From: JAHRAW01 sp965212085
GTDB taxonomy: Bacteria > Pseudomonadota > Gammaproteobacteria > Arenicellales > Poriferihabitantaceae
Direction: 5' to 3'
Assembly: GCA_965212085.1 (NCBI GenBank)
Contig: OZ243042.1
Coordinates: forward strand, 1,116,001-1,180,000
DNA length: 64,000 nt
Shown: positions 8,720 to 16,819 of the stretch, piece by piece
Layout: every line of letters begins with the position of its first letter
How positions within the stretch are numbered: the stretch's first letter is position 1
Program-made: the position numbers and the translations under genes
Notes under the pieces: generated by a model
The model's database searches: none
What the model was told of the DNA's origin: nothing
Seen by the model: only the letters and a program-made list of their open reading frames with translations

Positions 8720-9187
8720 ATGTACAGTCTTACCGGAATGCCTCATCGAGGCTTGAGTTTGCTGGGCGACGTCGACGGCCTGCTGGGCGGTTTTATTTCG
8801 CCCGTCCGCCGCGATATCGATCGAAACGCCGGCCGAAACGTTGATCGGAACGCCGGCTTCGCGCCGGCCCTTGACATCGTTGAGACCGCCGACGGCTATG
8901 AAGTCAGGGTGGATCTGCCCGGCGTCAAAAAAGAAGATCTGGCGGTCAACATCAAGGACAACGTGCTGACCATCGAAGCGCAGTCGCGCAGCGAGCCGGC
9001 GCAAAAAGACGGCGATGCGGTGATCAAAAGTGAGCGCCGCGTTGGCCGGCAGTACCGCGCCCTGCGGCTTGGCAGAGCGGTGGATGAAAGCCGGGTCAGC
9101 GCCGCATACAACGACGGCGTGCTCAAGCTGAGCCTGCCGCGCTCGGCGGAAATCCAGGGTCGGAAGATCGACGTTGACGTCCACTGA
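8720..9187 (+). CDS. Hsp20 / alpha-crystallin small heat-shock protein
   Basis: The 155-residue protein carries an alpha-crystallin domain from about residue 48 (APALDIVETADGYEVRVDLP) to the GVLKLSLPR strand near residue 138. A short variable N-terminus contains the repeat-like DRNAGRNVDRNAG. The product is an ATP-independent holdase that keeps unfolding proteins soluble. A GGAGAG ribosome site precedes the ATG and a near-perfect sigma-32 promoter lies just upstream, so heat induction is strongly expected. It is monocistronic and is followed by repeat DNA. Confidence 0.93.
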   Translation: MYSLTGMPHRGLSLLGDVDGLLGGFISPVRRDIDRNAGRNVDRNAGFAPALDIVETADGYEVRVDLPGVKKEDLAVNIKDNVLTIEAQSRSEPAQKDGDAVIKSERRVGRQYRALRLGRAVDESRVSAAYNDGVLKLSLPRSAEIQGRKIDVDVH

Positions 9188-9210
9188 ACGCCGCCGGCAC
9201 CCTACTCCTT

Positions 9211-9278
9211 CATTCCCGAGCGTTAGTGTCCGTTGCCGCGCAAGCGGCTTACGGACACTTGCGTACTCGGGAATCCAG
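9211..9278 (+). repeat. REP-A hairpin repeat, copy 1
   Basis: A nested inverted repeat. ATTCCCGAG pairs with CTCGGGAAT at the outside, AGTGTCCGT pairs with ACGGACACT inside, and GCCGC-gcaa-GCGGC forms the tip. Other copies are at 19072, 21791 (inverted), 45211 (truncated) and 53097. The outer ATTCCC/GGGAAT ends resemble the dRS3-like cores known in Neisseria, though the inner stem differs. Confidence 0.85.
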
Positions 9279-9310
9279 CACCACACGACCCCCGCCGGTA
9301 TAACCCCTGG

Positions 9311-9375
9311 ATTCCCGAATAGCGATGAAATAAACGGTCGCTGGCGCTCCCTGTTTTTCTATCGTTCGGGAATGA
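9311..9375 (+). repeat. REP-B repeat, copy 1
   Basis: ATTCCCGAA and TTCGGGAAT bracket a conserved centre containing GGTCGCTGGCGCTCCCT. Related copies are at 18914-18977 and 45394-45457. Confidence 0.75.
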
Positions 9376-9455
9376 CGGCGAGGGCGCAAGGAAGGGTTGG
9401 GGTAGCGGCTAAGCATCGCCGCTTTGACGCTAGATTCCCGCAAACAAATGAATGA

Positions 9456-9570
9456 TTCTTGTCAGCGAATTAGTGAACCTATACAGGAATGACGGGGACA
9501 AGTCGCGACCTGTCCGTATTTGTCAGTGAATTAGTGAACCCATACAAGTGAACCCATACAATAATGACGC
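9456..9570 (+). repeat. Two copies of the TTGTCAGTGAATTAGTGAAC repeat in a gene-free spacer
   Basis: Copies at about 9459-9478 (one mismatch) and 9520-9539 are each followed by an ATACAgGAATGAC or CCATACA stretch. A palindrome, ACAaGTCGCGACCTGT, lies between them at 9498-9513. A third copy is at 58699. The whole spacer 9188-9807 holds REP-A, REP-B, these repeats and the petA promoter, with no gene that I can support. Confidence 0.7.
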
Positions 9571-9676
9571 CGGATGGTTCGTTTTTGTTCGTATCATCCC
9601 TGATACTCACCGGGCGCTCGCGTAAATCCCGGTTCGGGGTTTTCCGGGGAGCGGGTGTTTTTCCTCGGGCGGTTTT

Positions 9677-9685
9677 TGGTATAAT
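9677..9685 (+). promoter_or_regulatory. Extended -10 promoter for petABC
   Basis: TGG followed by TATAAT (9680-9685) is a perfect extended -10 box 120 bases before petA. The -35 region is a T-rich stretch with poor match, as is common for extended -10 promoters. Confidence 0.5.
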
Positions 9686-9807
9686 GCGCCGTTTCCCGAA
9701 CCCGGTCGGCCATGATTGACCGTGGGGCCGGAACGACATATCAATTTCCCGACCATCAAAATTCTTTAATCCAGATTCATGAACGGGCCAATTACGGAGG
9801 TTGACGC

Positions 9808-10386
9808 ATGACCGACCAACCTGTGGATAACAAGCGGCGGCGGCTGTTGACGGCGGCCACCACCGGCGTCGGGCTGGCGGGGACCGCGGGCATGCTGGTG
9901 CCGTTCGCCGGCAGCATGTTGCCGAGCGAAAGGGCCAAGGCCGCCGGCGCGCCGGTGGAGGTGGACATCAGCGGCCTCGGACCCGGCCGGCAGATTACCG
10001 TGGAATGGCGCGGCAAGCCGGTGTGGATTATTGGCCGCTCCCAGGAGGCCCTGGACTTTCTGGCCACCATGGACGAATCCCTGGCCGACCCGGATTCGCA
10101 GCTCGACCAGCAGCCCGGCTACGCCCGCAACGAATACCGCTCCATCAAAAAGGAAGTGCTGGTGCTGGTGGGAATCTGCACCCACCTCGGCTGCTCGCCC
10201 AAGTACCGGCCGGAATTGGCGGCGGAGACCGAGGGCGCGTTTTTGTGCGCCTGCCACGGCTCGCGTTTTGACCTCGCCGGGCGCGTGTACCGCAACGTGC
10301 CGGCGCCCACCAACCTGGTGGTGCCGCCCCACCGCTACCTGTCGGACGAGCGGATTTTGATCGGCGAAGACCAGGAGCCCGCCTGA
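9808..10386 (+). CDS. petA: Ubiquinol-cytochrome c reductase Rieske iron-sulfur subunit
   Basis: This 192-residue subunit of the cytochrome bc1 complex has an N-terminal membrane anchor with a Tat-like KRRRLLTAATT stretch (residues 9-19). The 2Fe-2S Rieske ligands sit in CTHLGC (124-129) and CACHGS (147-152). It accepts an electron from ubiquinol at the Qo site and passes it to cytochrome c1 on the periplasmic side. A GGAGG ribosome site is 7 bases before the ATG. It is first in the petABC operon and overlaps petB by one base (TGATG). Confidence 0.97.
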   Translation: MTDQPVDNKRRRLLTAATTGVGLAGTAGMLVPFAGSMLPSERAKAAGAPVEVDISGLGPGRQITVEWRGKPVWIIGRSQEALDFLATMDESLADPDSQLDQQPGYARNEYRSIKKEVLVLVGICTHLGCSPKYRPELAAETEGAFLCACHGSRFDLAGRVYRNVPAPTNLVVPPHRYLSDERILIGEDQEPA

Positions 10387-11624
10387 TGCGCCCGACCAAC
10401 CTGATGAACTGGATTGACGAACGCTTCCCCGCCACCAAAGTTTTCAAGGAGCACTTGTCCGAATACTACGCGCCGAAGAATTTCAATTTCTGGTACTACT
10501 TCGGCAGTTTGGCGTTGGTGATGCTGCTGCTGCAGATCGTTACCGGCGTGTTGCTGGCGATGAACTACAAGCCCGACGCCGCGAACGCGTTCGCCTCGGT
10601 GGAGTACATCATGCGCGACGTGTGGGGCGGCTGGTTTGTCCGCTATATGCATTCCACCGGCGCGTCGTTCTTTTTCATCGTCGTCTATCTGCATATCTTT
10701 CGCGGCCTGCTGTACGGCTCCTACCGCAACCCCAGAGAGCTATTGTGGCTTTTCGGCATGGTGATCTACGTCGCCATGATGGCCACCGCGTTTTTCGGCT
10801 ACCTGCTGCCCTGGGGGCAGATGTCCTACTGGGGCGCGCAGGTCATCGTCAACTTGTTCGACACCATCCCGTGGATCGGGCCGACCCTGTCGGAGTGGAT
10901 TCGCGGCGATTACGTGATCTCCGACATCACCCTGAACCGCTTCTACGCCTTTCACTACCTGGTTCCGTTCATCCTCGTCGGGCTGGTGTACCTGCATATC
11001 GTCGCGTTGCACAAGGTCGGCTCCAACAACCCCGACGGCGTTGAGATCAAGCGCGGGCCGAAGGGCAATAAATGGAGCGCCGAGGCCCCCGCCGACGGCA
11101 TCCCGTTTCACCCCTACTACTCGGTCAAGGACACCATGGGCGTGGCGGTGTTTTTGGTGTTCTTTTTTGCGGTGGTGTTTTTCATGCCGGAGATGGGCGG
11201 CTACTTCATCGAGCAGCCCAACTTTGAGCCGGCCAATCCATTGAAGACCCCCGAACACATCGCCCCGGTGTGGTATTTCACGCCGTATTACGCGATCCTG
11301 CGCGCGGTGCCGAGTTTTGCCGGCACCCAGGTGTGGGGGGTGCTGGCGATGTTCGCGGCGTTGATGGTGTTCTTTTTCCTGCCGTGGCTGGACCGCAGCC
11401 CGGTCAAATCCATTCGCTACAAGGGCTGGCTGTGCAAGTTGTTTCTCGGCGTGTTCGCGGTTTCTTTTCTGGTGCTGGGCTATCTCGGCACCCAGCCGCC
11501 GACCCCGAAACTGACCCTGCTGGCGCAGATTTTCACGGCGTTGTATTTCGCCTATTTCCTGCTCATGCCGTTCTACAGCAAGATGGGCAAAACCAAACCG
11601 GTGCCGGAAAGGGTGACGGGATGA
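10386..11624 (+). CDS. petB: Cytochrome b of the bc1 complex
   Basis: The 412-residue membrane protein has eight expected helices. Haem-ligand regions are visible in the second helix (HSTGASFFFIVVYLHIFRG) and the fourth (FHYLVPFILVGLVYLHIVALH). It forms the quinol-oxidising and quinone-reducing sites of complex III. The Qo-site motif usually written PEWY reads PVWY (residues 293-296), a variant I recall from other beta/gammaproteobacterial cytochromes b. It is translationally coupled to petA (TGATG) and petC (ATGA). It is full-length and unfused, unlike the split b6/subunit IV form. Confidence 0.97.
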   Translation: MRPTNLMNWIDERFPATKVFKEHLSEYYAPKNFNFWYYFGSLALVMLLLQIVTGVLLAMNYKPDAANAFASVEYIMRDVWGGWFVRYMHSTGASFFFIVVYLHIFRGLLYGSYRNPRELLWLFGMVIYVAMMATAFFGYLLPWGQMSYWGAQVIVNLFDTIPWIGPTLSEWIRGDYVISDITLNRFYAFHYLVPFILVGLVYLHIVALHKVGSNNPDGVEIKRGPKGNKWSAEAPADGIPFHPYYSVKDTMGVAVFLVFFFAVVFFMPEMGGYFIEQPNFEPANPLKTPEHIAPVWYFTPYYAILRAVPSFAGTQVWGVLAMFAALMVFFFLPWLDRSPVKSIRYKGWLCKLFLGVFAVSFLVLGYLGTQPPTPKLTLLAQIFTALYFAYFLLMPFYSKMGKTKPVPERVTG

Positions 11625-12391
11625 ACAAGGTTTTGATTGCGTTGCTCGCGGCCTTTGCGCTGGCCGCGACCATGCCGGTAACAACGGCCACCGCCACCGC
11701 CGCCGAGGCGGAGAAAATGACGATGGCGCCTTTCAAGGCTTCGCTCAGGGACAAGCCGTCGCTGCAACGCGGTGCGCGGTTGTTCGTGAACTACTGCCTG
11801 TCGTGCCACGGCGCAAAATACATGCGCTACAACCGCATGGCCGAGGATTTGGAAATCCCGTTTGAGTTGGTGAAGCGCAACATGATGTTCGCCACCGAAA
11901 AAATCGGCGATCCAATGGAAACCACCATGCCCGAAGACCACGCCGAAGAGTGGTTCGGCGTCGCCCCGCCGGACCTGTCGCTGGTCGGCAGGCTGCGCGG
12001 CGGCGAGTGGTTGTACAACTATTTTCGCGCCTTCTATCTGGACGAGAACTCCCCCAGCGGCTGGAACAACGTGGTGTTTGAAAACGTCGCCATGCCCCAC
12101 GCCATGCACGAACTGCAAGGGTTGCAGCGCGCGGTTTTCAAGACCGAAACCGGCGACGACGGCAACCCGCGCGAGGTGCTGGACTACTTCGAGAAAACCA
12201 CTTCCGGGAAAATGACCGTGGCGGAATACGACCAGGCGGTGCACGACCTCACCAACTTCCTGGTGTACCTCGGGGAGCCGGCGAAGATGGTGCGCATCAC
12301 CTACGGCATCTGGACGATGCTGTTCCTGGGGATTTTCGCGGTGCTCGCGTGGTTGCTCAAAAAGGAATACTGGCGGGACCTTAAACCTTAA
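11621..12391 (+). CDS. petC: Cytochrome c1
   Basis: The 256-residue protein has a signal peptide (about residues 1-28). A single haem c site, CLSCH (59-63), is followed by GAKYMRYNR. A C-terminal membrane anchor (ITYGIWTMLFLGIFAVLAWL) ends in a cytoplasmic KKEYWRDLKP. It takes electrons from the Rieske centre and hands them to soluble or membrane cytochromes c. The ATG at 11621 overlaps the petB stop, which fixes the start; the longer open frame to 11270 is a shadow of petB. Confidence 0.96.
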   Translation: MNKVLIALLAAFALAATMPVTTATATAAEAEKMTMAPFKASLRDKPSLQRGARLFVNYCLSCHGAKYMRYNRMAEDLEIPFELVKRNMMFATEKIGDPMETTMPEDHAEEWFGVAPPDLSLVGRLRGGEWLYNYFRAFYLDENSPSGWNNVVFENVAMPHAMHELQGLQRAVFKTETGDDGNPREVLDYFEKTTSGKMTVAEYDQAVHDLTNFLVYLGEPAKMVRITYGIWTMLFLGIFAVLAWLLKKEYWRDLKP

Positions 12392-12419
12392 GCAGGCCGC
12401 CGGCCACGACATCATCACC

Positions 12420-13076
12420 ATGGCGCTCATCGAATCCACCAACCACCCCGACCACTTGCTCACCGCCCGGCATCCGACCATGACGCTGCTGTCGGGGCCG
12501 CTGTGCGTGTTCAGCCACTGCTGCCGCATCGTGCTGCTGGAGAAGGACGTCGAGCGCAGCATTGAATACGTAACCGCGCGCGACGACCCGGCGCGGCTCG
12601 GCGAGTCCAACCCCTACGGCGAGACGCCGACGCTGCTGGACCGCGATCTGATTTTGTACGACACCTCGGTGATCATCGAATACCTCGACGAGCGTTTTCC
12701 CCACCCGCCGCTGATGCCGGTTGACCCGATCAGCCGCGCCAAGACGCGGCTGATGATAGCGCGGCTGACCAGGGACTGGCTGCGGCCGGTCAGCGAACTC
12801 GGCGAAACCATGAAGCCCAAACCTTCCGCGGAACTCAAAAAGAGCATCCACGACGGCCTGCTGGCGCTGTCGCCATTGTTCGCCCACCGGCCGTTTTTCC
12901 TGAGCGCCGAATACACCCTCGCCGACGCCTACCTCGCGCCGTTATTGTGGCGGCTGCCGGCGTTGGGCGTTACCTTGCCCAAACCGGCCGGGCCGCTGCT
13001 GGACTACGCCGGGCGAATGTTCAAGCGCCCGGCCTTCGCCGGCAGCCTGAGCCCGCGGGAAACGGAGCTTCGCTGA
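12420..13076 (+). CDS. sspA: Stringent starvation protein A (GST-fold transcription factor)
   Basis: The protein aligns along its length with E. coli SspA. It has an N-terminal thioredoxin-like half beginning MTLLSGPLCVFSHCCRIVL, the hallmark YLDERFPHPPLMPV, and a helical GST C-terminal half ending PLLWRLPALG. SspA binds RNA polymerase and supports acid tolerance and stationary-phase transcription. Two starts are possible, ATG 12420 (218 aa) or ATG 12480 (198 aa); E. coli has about ten residues before the equivalent MTLFSGP. The position after petABC and before sspB is the usual order in this group. Confidence 0.93.
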   Translation: MALIESTNHPDHLLTARHPTMTLLSGPLCVFSHCCRIVLLEKDVERSIEYVTARDDPARLGESNPYGETPTLLDRDLILYDTSVIIEYLDERFPHPPLMPVDPISRAKTRLMIARLTRDWLRPVSELGETMKPKPSAELKKSIHDGLLALSPLFAHRPFFLSAEYTLADAYLAPLLWRLPALGVTLPKPAGPLLDYAGRMFKRPAFAGSLSPRETELR

Positions 13077-13109
13077 GCGCCGTTGCCGCCTCCGCCGCCA
13101 CCGACTACC

Positions 13110-13583
13110 ATGACCGACCCATCCAAACAACCGGACGAAAGCTCCACCCGGCCGTACCTGTTGCGCGCCATCTACCAGTGGGCCATTGACCACCAAATGA
13201 CCCCCCAGGTGCTGGTGGACGCCGGCGTTGCGGGCGTGGTGGTGCCGGCGGGCAGCGTGAAAGACGGCCGCGTGGTGCTGACCATCCACCCGCAGTCGGT
13301 TCAAAGCCTGGAAATGGGCAACGAGCACCTGCGCTTCTCGGCGCGCTTCGCCGGTGCGCCCTTTGCGGTTTGCCTGCCGGTGGCGGCGGTCTCGGCCATC
13401 TTCTGCCGGGAGAACGGCCGCGGCATCGTCTTTCAGGAGCAGGGCCGGGGTCAGGGTCAGGATCAGGGCAGTTCCGTCCCGCCGGCTGCGGACGACGGGA
13501 ATCGCGCCGCCCACGCTAATCCGGCCGCGGCGCAAAAACCGGCACCGGCGACCGCCGCCCCCCACCTCAAACTGGTCAAGTAG
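13110..13583 (+). CDS. sspB: ClpXP specificity-enhancing factor SspB
   Basis: The 157-residue protein has the SspB fold: RPYLLRAIYQWAIDHQMTP at the start, then a beta-rich body with LEMGNEHLRFSARFAG and VAAVSAIFCRENG. A flexible tail ends in PHLKLVK, the ClpX-binding XB peptide (compare LRVVK in E. coli). It tethers ssrA-tagged proteins to ClpXP. The linker contains a GQGQDQG stretch from a short DNA repeat. The ATG at 13110 removes a poly-proline artefact that a start at 13083 would add. Confidence 0.93.
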   Translation: MTDPSKQPDESSTRPYLLRAIYQWAIDHQMTPQVLVDAGVAGVVVPAGSVKDGRVVLTIHPQSVQSLEMGNEHLRFSARFAGAPFAVCLPVAAVSAIFCRENGRGIVFQEQGRGQGQDQGSSVPPAADDGNRAAHANPAAAQKPAPATAAPHLKLVK

Positions 13584-13621
13584 GCGGGTTTTGGGTTCAC
13601 CGCACCACGCCACCATCCACT

Positions 13622-13648
13622 ATTGAAAACCGGCGTTTCGCCCGCATA
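13622..13648 (+). promoter_or_regulatory. Possible sigma-32 promoter for hslVU
   Basis: ATTGAAA at 13622-13628, then CCCGCATA at 13641-13648 after 12 bases, resembles the RpoH promoter (CTTGAAA / CCCCATnT) with mismatches in both boxes. hslVU is a classic RpoH target. The call rests on that prior plus a partial match. Confidence 0.4.
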
Positions 13649-13676
13649 CCTGAACGCTCCCCCCGCCATAACCACG

Positions 13677-14261
13677 ATGAAACAATTTACCGGCACCACG
13701 ATTTTGTCCGTGCGCCACCGCAACCAGGTGGTGATCGGCGGCGACGGCCAGGTGTCCATGGGCGACACCATGATGAAGGGCAACGCAAAAAAGGTTCGGC
13801 GCTTGTACAAAGACCAGGTGCTGGCCGGATTCGCCGGTGGCACCGCCGACGCTTTCACGTTGTTCGAGCGTTTTGAAGGCAAACTGGAGCAGCACCACGG
13901 CCAGCTGGTGCGCGCCGCCGTGGAGATGGCCAAGGACTGGCGCACCGACCGCATGCTGCGGCGGCTGGAGGCGTTGCTGGCGGTGGCCGACCGCGAAGCC
14001 TCGCTGATCATCACCGGCAACGGCGACGTCATCGAGCCGGAACACGGGGTCATGGCCATCGGTTCCGGCGGCAACTACGCCAAGTCCGCGGCGCTCGCGT
14101 TGCTGGAAAACTCCGAGCTTTCGGCGAAAGAAATCGTCGAGAAGAGCATGGGCGTCGCCGGGCGCATCTGCATCTACACCAACGACCGGCTGACCATAGA
14201 GAGTCTTGAAAGCCTCGACAGTGGCGACCGCGCCGGCGACTCAGACGAATCAGACGACTGA
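13677..14261 (+). CDS. hslV: HslV (ClpQ) peptidase of the HslUV protease
   Basis: This 194-residue proteasome-like subunit has the catalytic N-terminal threonine in TTILSVRH, preceded by a six-residue leader (MKQFTG) that must be removed. It continues with VVIGGDGQVSMGDT, MKGNAKKVRRL and the AIGSGGNYA loop. Hexamers stack into a double ring that degrades proteins unfolded by HslU. The C-terminus has an acidic extension (DSGDRAGDSDESDD). It lies 12 bases before hslU and is certainly co-transcribed with it. Confidence 0.96.
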   Translation: MKQFTGTTILSVRHRNQVVIGGDGQVSMGDTMMKGNAKKVRRLYKDQVLAGFAGGTADAFTLFERFEGKLEQHHGQLVRAAVEMAKDWRTDRMLRRLEALLAVADREASLIITGNGDVIEPEHGVMAIGSGGNYAKSAALALLENSELSAKEIVEKSMGVAGRICIYTNDRLTIESLESLDSGDRAGDSDESDD

Positions 14262-14273
14262 GCGGCATCCCCG

Positions 14274-15599
14274 ATGACTGAAATGACCCCCAGGGAAATC
14301 GTCGAGGAACTCGACAAGCACATCATCGGCCAGCACAAGGCCAAGCGTTCGGTGGCCATCGCGCTGCGCAACCGCTGGCGCCGAAGCCAGGTGGAGGAAT
14401 CCCTGCGCGTGGAAATCACGCCGAAGAACATCCTCATGATCGGGCCCACCGGGGTCGGCAAAACCGAAATCTCCCGGCGCCTGGCGAAACTCGCCAACGC
14501 GCCGTTCATCAAGGTTGAGGCCACCAAGTTCACCGAGGTCGGCTACGTCGGGCGCGAAGTGGATTCCATCATCCGCGACCTCGCCGACATGGCGGTCAAG
14601 ATGATGCGCGAGAGTGCCATGGAAAAAGTCCGCCCGCGGGCCGAGGATGCCGCCGAAGAGCAGGTGCTCGACCTGCTGCTGCCGCCGGCCAGAGACGCCG
14701 ACAAAAGTGGCCGCGAAAGCGCCGCGCGCCAGCGCTTCCGCAAAGCCCTGCGCGAGGGCGAACTGAACGACAAGGAAGTGGAAATCGAGGTCGGCGCATC
14801 CACCGTCGGCGTCGAGATATTCGCGCCGCCGGGCATGGAGGAGATGACCAGCCAGTTGCAGGGAATGTTCCAGAACATGGGCGGGCGCAAAACCCGGCAT
14901 CGCAAGGTCAGGATTTCCGATGCGCTCAAACTGCTCACCGAGGAAGAAGCGTCGAAACTGATCAACGACGAAGACATCAAGCACGCCGCGGTGGAGCGCG
15001 TCGAGCAGCACGGCATCGTCTTCCTCGACGAGATTGACAAAATCGTCGGCCGCCACGCCGACGGCCGCGCCGGCGCCGACGTGTCCCGCGAGGGTGTGCA
15101 GCGCGACCTGCTGCCGCTCGTGGAAGGCACCACCGTCTCCACCAAGTACGGCGTCATCAAAACCGACCACATCCTGTTCATCGCCTCGGGGGCGTTCCAG
15201 TTGACCAAGCCCTCGGACCTCATCCCCGAACTGCAAGGGCGCCTGCCCATCCGCGTCGAGTTGACCGCCCTGAACTCCGATGACTTTGTGCGCATCCTCA
15301 CCGAACCGGACGCCTCGCTCACCGACCAGTACCAGGCGCTGATGGCCACCGAAGGCGTGCAACTCACGTTCACCGAGCCCGGCGTCAAGCGCATCGCCGA
15401 AGCGGCGTGGCGGGTCAACGAGCAGACCGAAAACATCGGCGCCCGCCGGCTGCACACCGTGATGGAGCGGCTCCTCGAAGTGATTTCCTTCGAAGCCGCC
15501 GACAAATCCGGGCAGCGGACAGTCATTGACGAGGCGTACGTTGATCAGTACCTGCGGGATCTGGTGGAAGATCAGGATTTGTCGCGGTATATTTTATAA
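14274..15599 (+). CDS. hslU: HslU (ClpY) AAA+ unfoldase
   Basis: The 441-residue protein opens with MTPREIVEELDKHIIGQ and has Walker A GPTGVGKTE (about 60-68), an I-domain in the middle (residues ~110-230), and Walker B IVFLDEIDKI. The GARRLHTVMERLLE sensor-2 region and a C-terminal DLSRYIL tail that inserts into HslV to switch it on are also present. It unfolds substrates with ATP and feeds them to HslV. It has normal length and all motifs intact. Confidence 0.97.
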   Translation: MTEMTPREIVEELDKHIIGQHKAKRSVAIALRNRWRRSQVEESLRVEITPKNILMIGPTGVGKTEISRRLAKLANAPFIKVEATKFTEVGYVGREVDSIIRDLADMAVKMMRESAMEKVRPRAEDAAEEQVLDLLLPPARDADKSGRESAARQRFRKALREGELNDKEVEIEVGASTVGVEIFAPPGMEEMTSQLQGMFQNMGGRKTRHRKVRISDALKLLTEEEASKLINDEDIKHAAVERVEQHGIVFLDEIDKIVGRHADGRAGADVSREGVQRDLLPLVEGTTVSTKYGVIKTDHILFIASGAFQLTKPSDLIPELQGRLPIRVELTALNSDDFVRILTEPDASLTDQYQALMATEGVQLTFTEPGVKRIAEAAWRVNEQTENIGARRLHTVMERLLEVISFEAADKSGQRTVIDEAYVDQYLRDLVEDQDLSRYIL

Positions 15600-15642
15600 T
15601 CGTAGTTCTTGCGGTCTGCCAAGCGGGAATCCAACAGTTTGT

Positions 15643-15648
15643 TATAAT
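15643..15648 (+). promoter_or_regulatory. -10 box ahead of the AT-rich two-gene insert
   Basis: TATAAT at 15643-15648 lies 31 bases before the next ATG, with GGAGA as ribosome site. No good -35 is at the right spacing. Confidence 0.35.
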
Positions 15649-15678
15649 GTTGTTTTTCGAATTTCGGAGAATTAAAAA

Positions 15679-15981
15679 ATGTGTTTAAATCAATTAATGC
15701 AAGGGGGTATGTTTCTGGTCATTTCTGCGATTGGTGTATATGCCTTGTATATTTTTTGCAAAAAGGCAAAGGATGGATTTGGACCCTACACAACGAGCAC
15801 ATTTTTGCTGATGCTAGTTATCATCACCGCCGCACTGCTAGTGATTGGTGATAATCTCAATGAAAGAATTTCTAGTATCCTATTTGCGGTATTGGGTTTT
15901 GCCGGCGGACTATTTGCGCGGGCAAAAAATCCCAAAAGAAAATCGAATACAAACTCAAACATCACTAAAGACAAGTCATGA
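15679..15981 (+). CDS. Small membrane protein of unknown function
   Basis: A 100-residue protein with three hydrophobic segments (about residues 10-28, 43-60 and 66-83) and a polar lysine/asparagine-rich C-terminus. I recognise no family. It has a clear GGAGA ribosome site and overlaps the following ankyrin gene by 4 bases (ATGA), so the two form an operon. Base composition is clearly more AT-rich than the flanking hslU and plsC genes, pointing to later acquisition. Confidence 0.7.
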   Translation: MCLNQLMQGGMFLVISAIGVYALYIFCKKAKDGFGPYTTSTFLLMLVIITAALLVIGDNLNERISSILFAVLGFAGGLFARAKNPKRKSNTNSNITKDKS

Positions 15982-16790
15982 AAATTAATCTGACAAAAAT
16001 CGCGTTATTTTTGCTACTCGTTTTCGGACAGGTTGCGTGTACCATTAACTTTCCAGGCAACTCTAATAGGCACAGTAACTCAAATACATCTATTCAGAAA
16101 ACCGCCAATAAATCTGCCCTTTTGCGGTCAGCGGTGTTGGCTTTCTTTCAAAATGATTATGTAGCTACTGAGCGCTACATTGCCAACATCAAAGATGTTA
16201 ATGCAAAAATATTTGACAACGAAACTACGCTTTTGCATGCTGCTACACTATACGCGGCTGACAAGGCGGTTGCAACACTTCTTGCTAATGGCGCAGATGT
16301 TGATGTAAAAATGGAGGGCAACATAACGCCATTACTATTCGCAGCAATGATGAAAGCGAATAGGGTCGTGGCATTGTTGCTATCTTATGGTGCCGATGTT
16401 AACCATCAAACAGACACCGAAGGTATTACACCTTTGTTTATGGCCGTGTACAAAGATCATGATACAAGTGAAATTCTGGACTTCAAGGATCTTCGCGCCG
16501 AAGGTATATTTATCAACCAAGATAAAATTTTAACGAGACTATCGACTGCTGAAAAAGTCGTTGCACTATTACTCGCCTACGGTGCTGATGTCAATTTGAA
16601 ATCTGCTGGCAACATTACCGCTTTGCATGTAGCCACAGAATCAAACGACGATAAGGTGGTTTCATTATTGATCGCACATGGTGCTGACGTGAATGCCAAA
16701 ACTGATGACGGTTGGACGCCGTTGTCAGTGGCTATAGAGAAAAAAGCTTGGAAAATTGAAAAAGTATTACGCGCACACGGCGCGAAATAG
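15978..16790 (+). CDS. Ankyrin-repeat protein with lipoprotein-like signal
   Basis: The 270-residue protein begins with a signal sequence ending GQVACT, a weak lipobox (Gln at -3), so lipid attachment is possible but not certain. From about residue 75 there are at least four ankyrin repeats, recognised by TLLHAATLYAADKAVATLLANGADV-type consensus units, each closing in (A/Y)GADV. Ankyrin repeats bind protein partners. It overlaps the upstream membrane-protein gene, suggesting a two-component envelope pair. Both genes are AT-rich relative to neighbours. The function is unknown. Confidence 0.82.
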   Translation: MKINLTKIALFLLLVFGQVACTINFPGNSNRHSNSNTSIQKTANKSALLRSAVLAFFQNDYVATERYIANIKDVNAKIFDNETTLLHAATLYAADKAVATLLANGADVDVKMEGNITPLLFAAMMKANRVVALLLSYGADVNHQTDTEGITPLFMAVYKDHDTSEILDFKDLRAEGIFINQDKILTRLSTAEKVVALLLAYGADVNLKSAGNITALHVATESNDDKVVSLLIAHGADVNAKTDDGWTPLSVAIEKKAWKIEKVLRAHGAK

Positions 16791-16819
16791 GCTACGCCTC
16801 TTTCGCATACTGTCGATTT

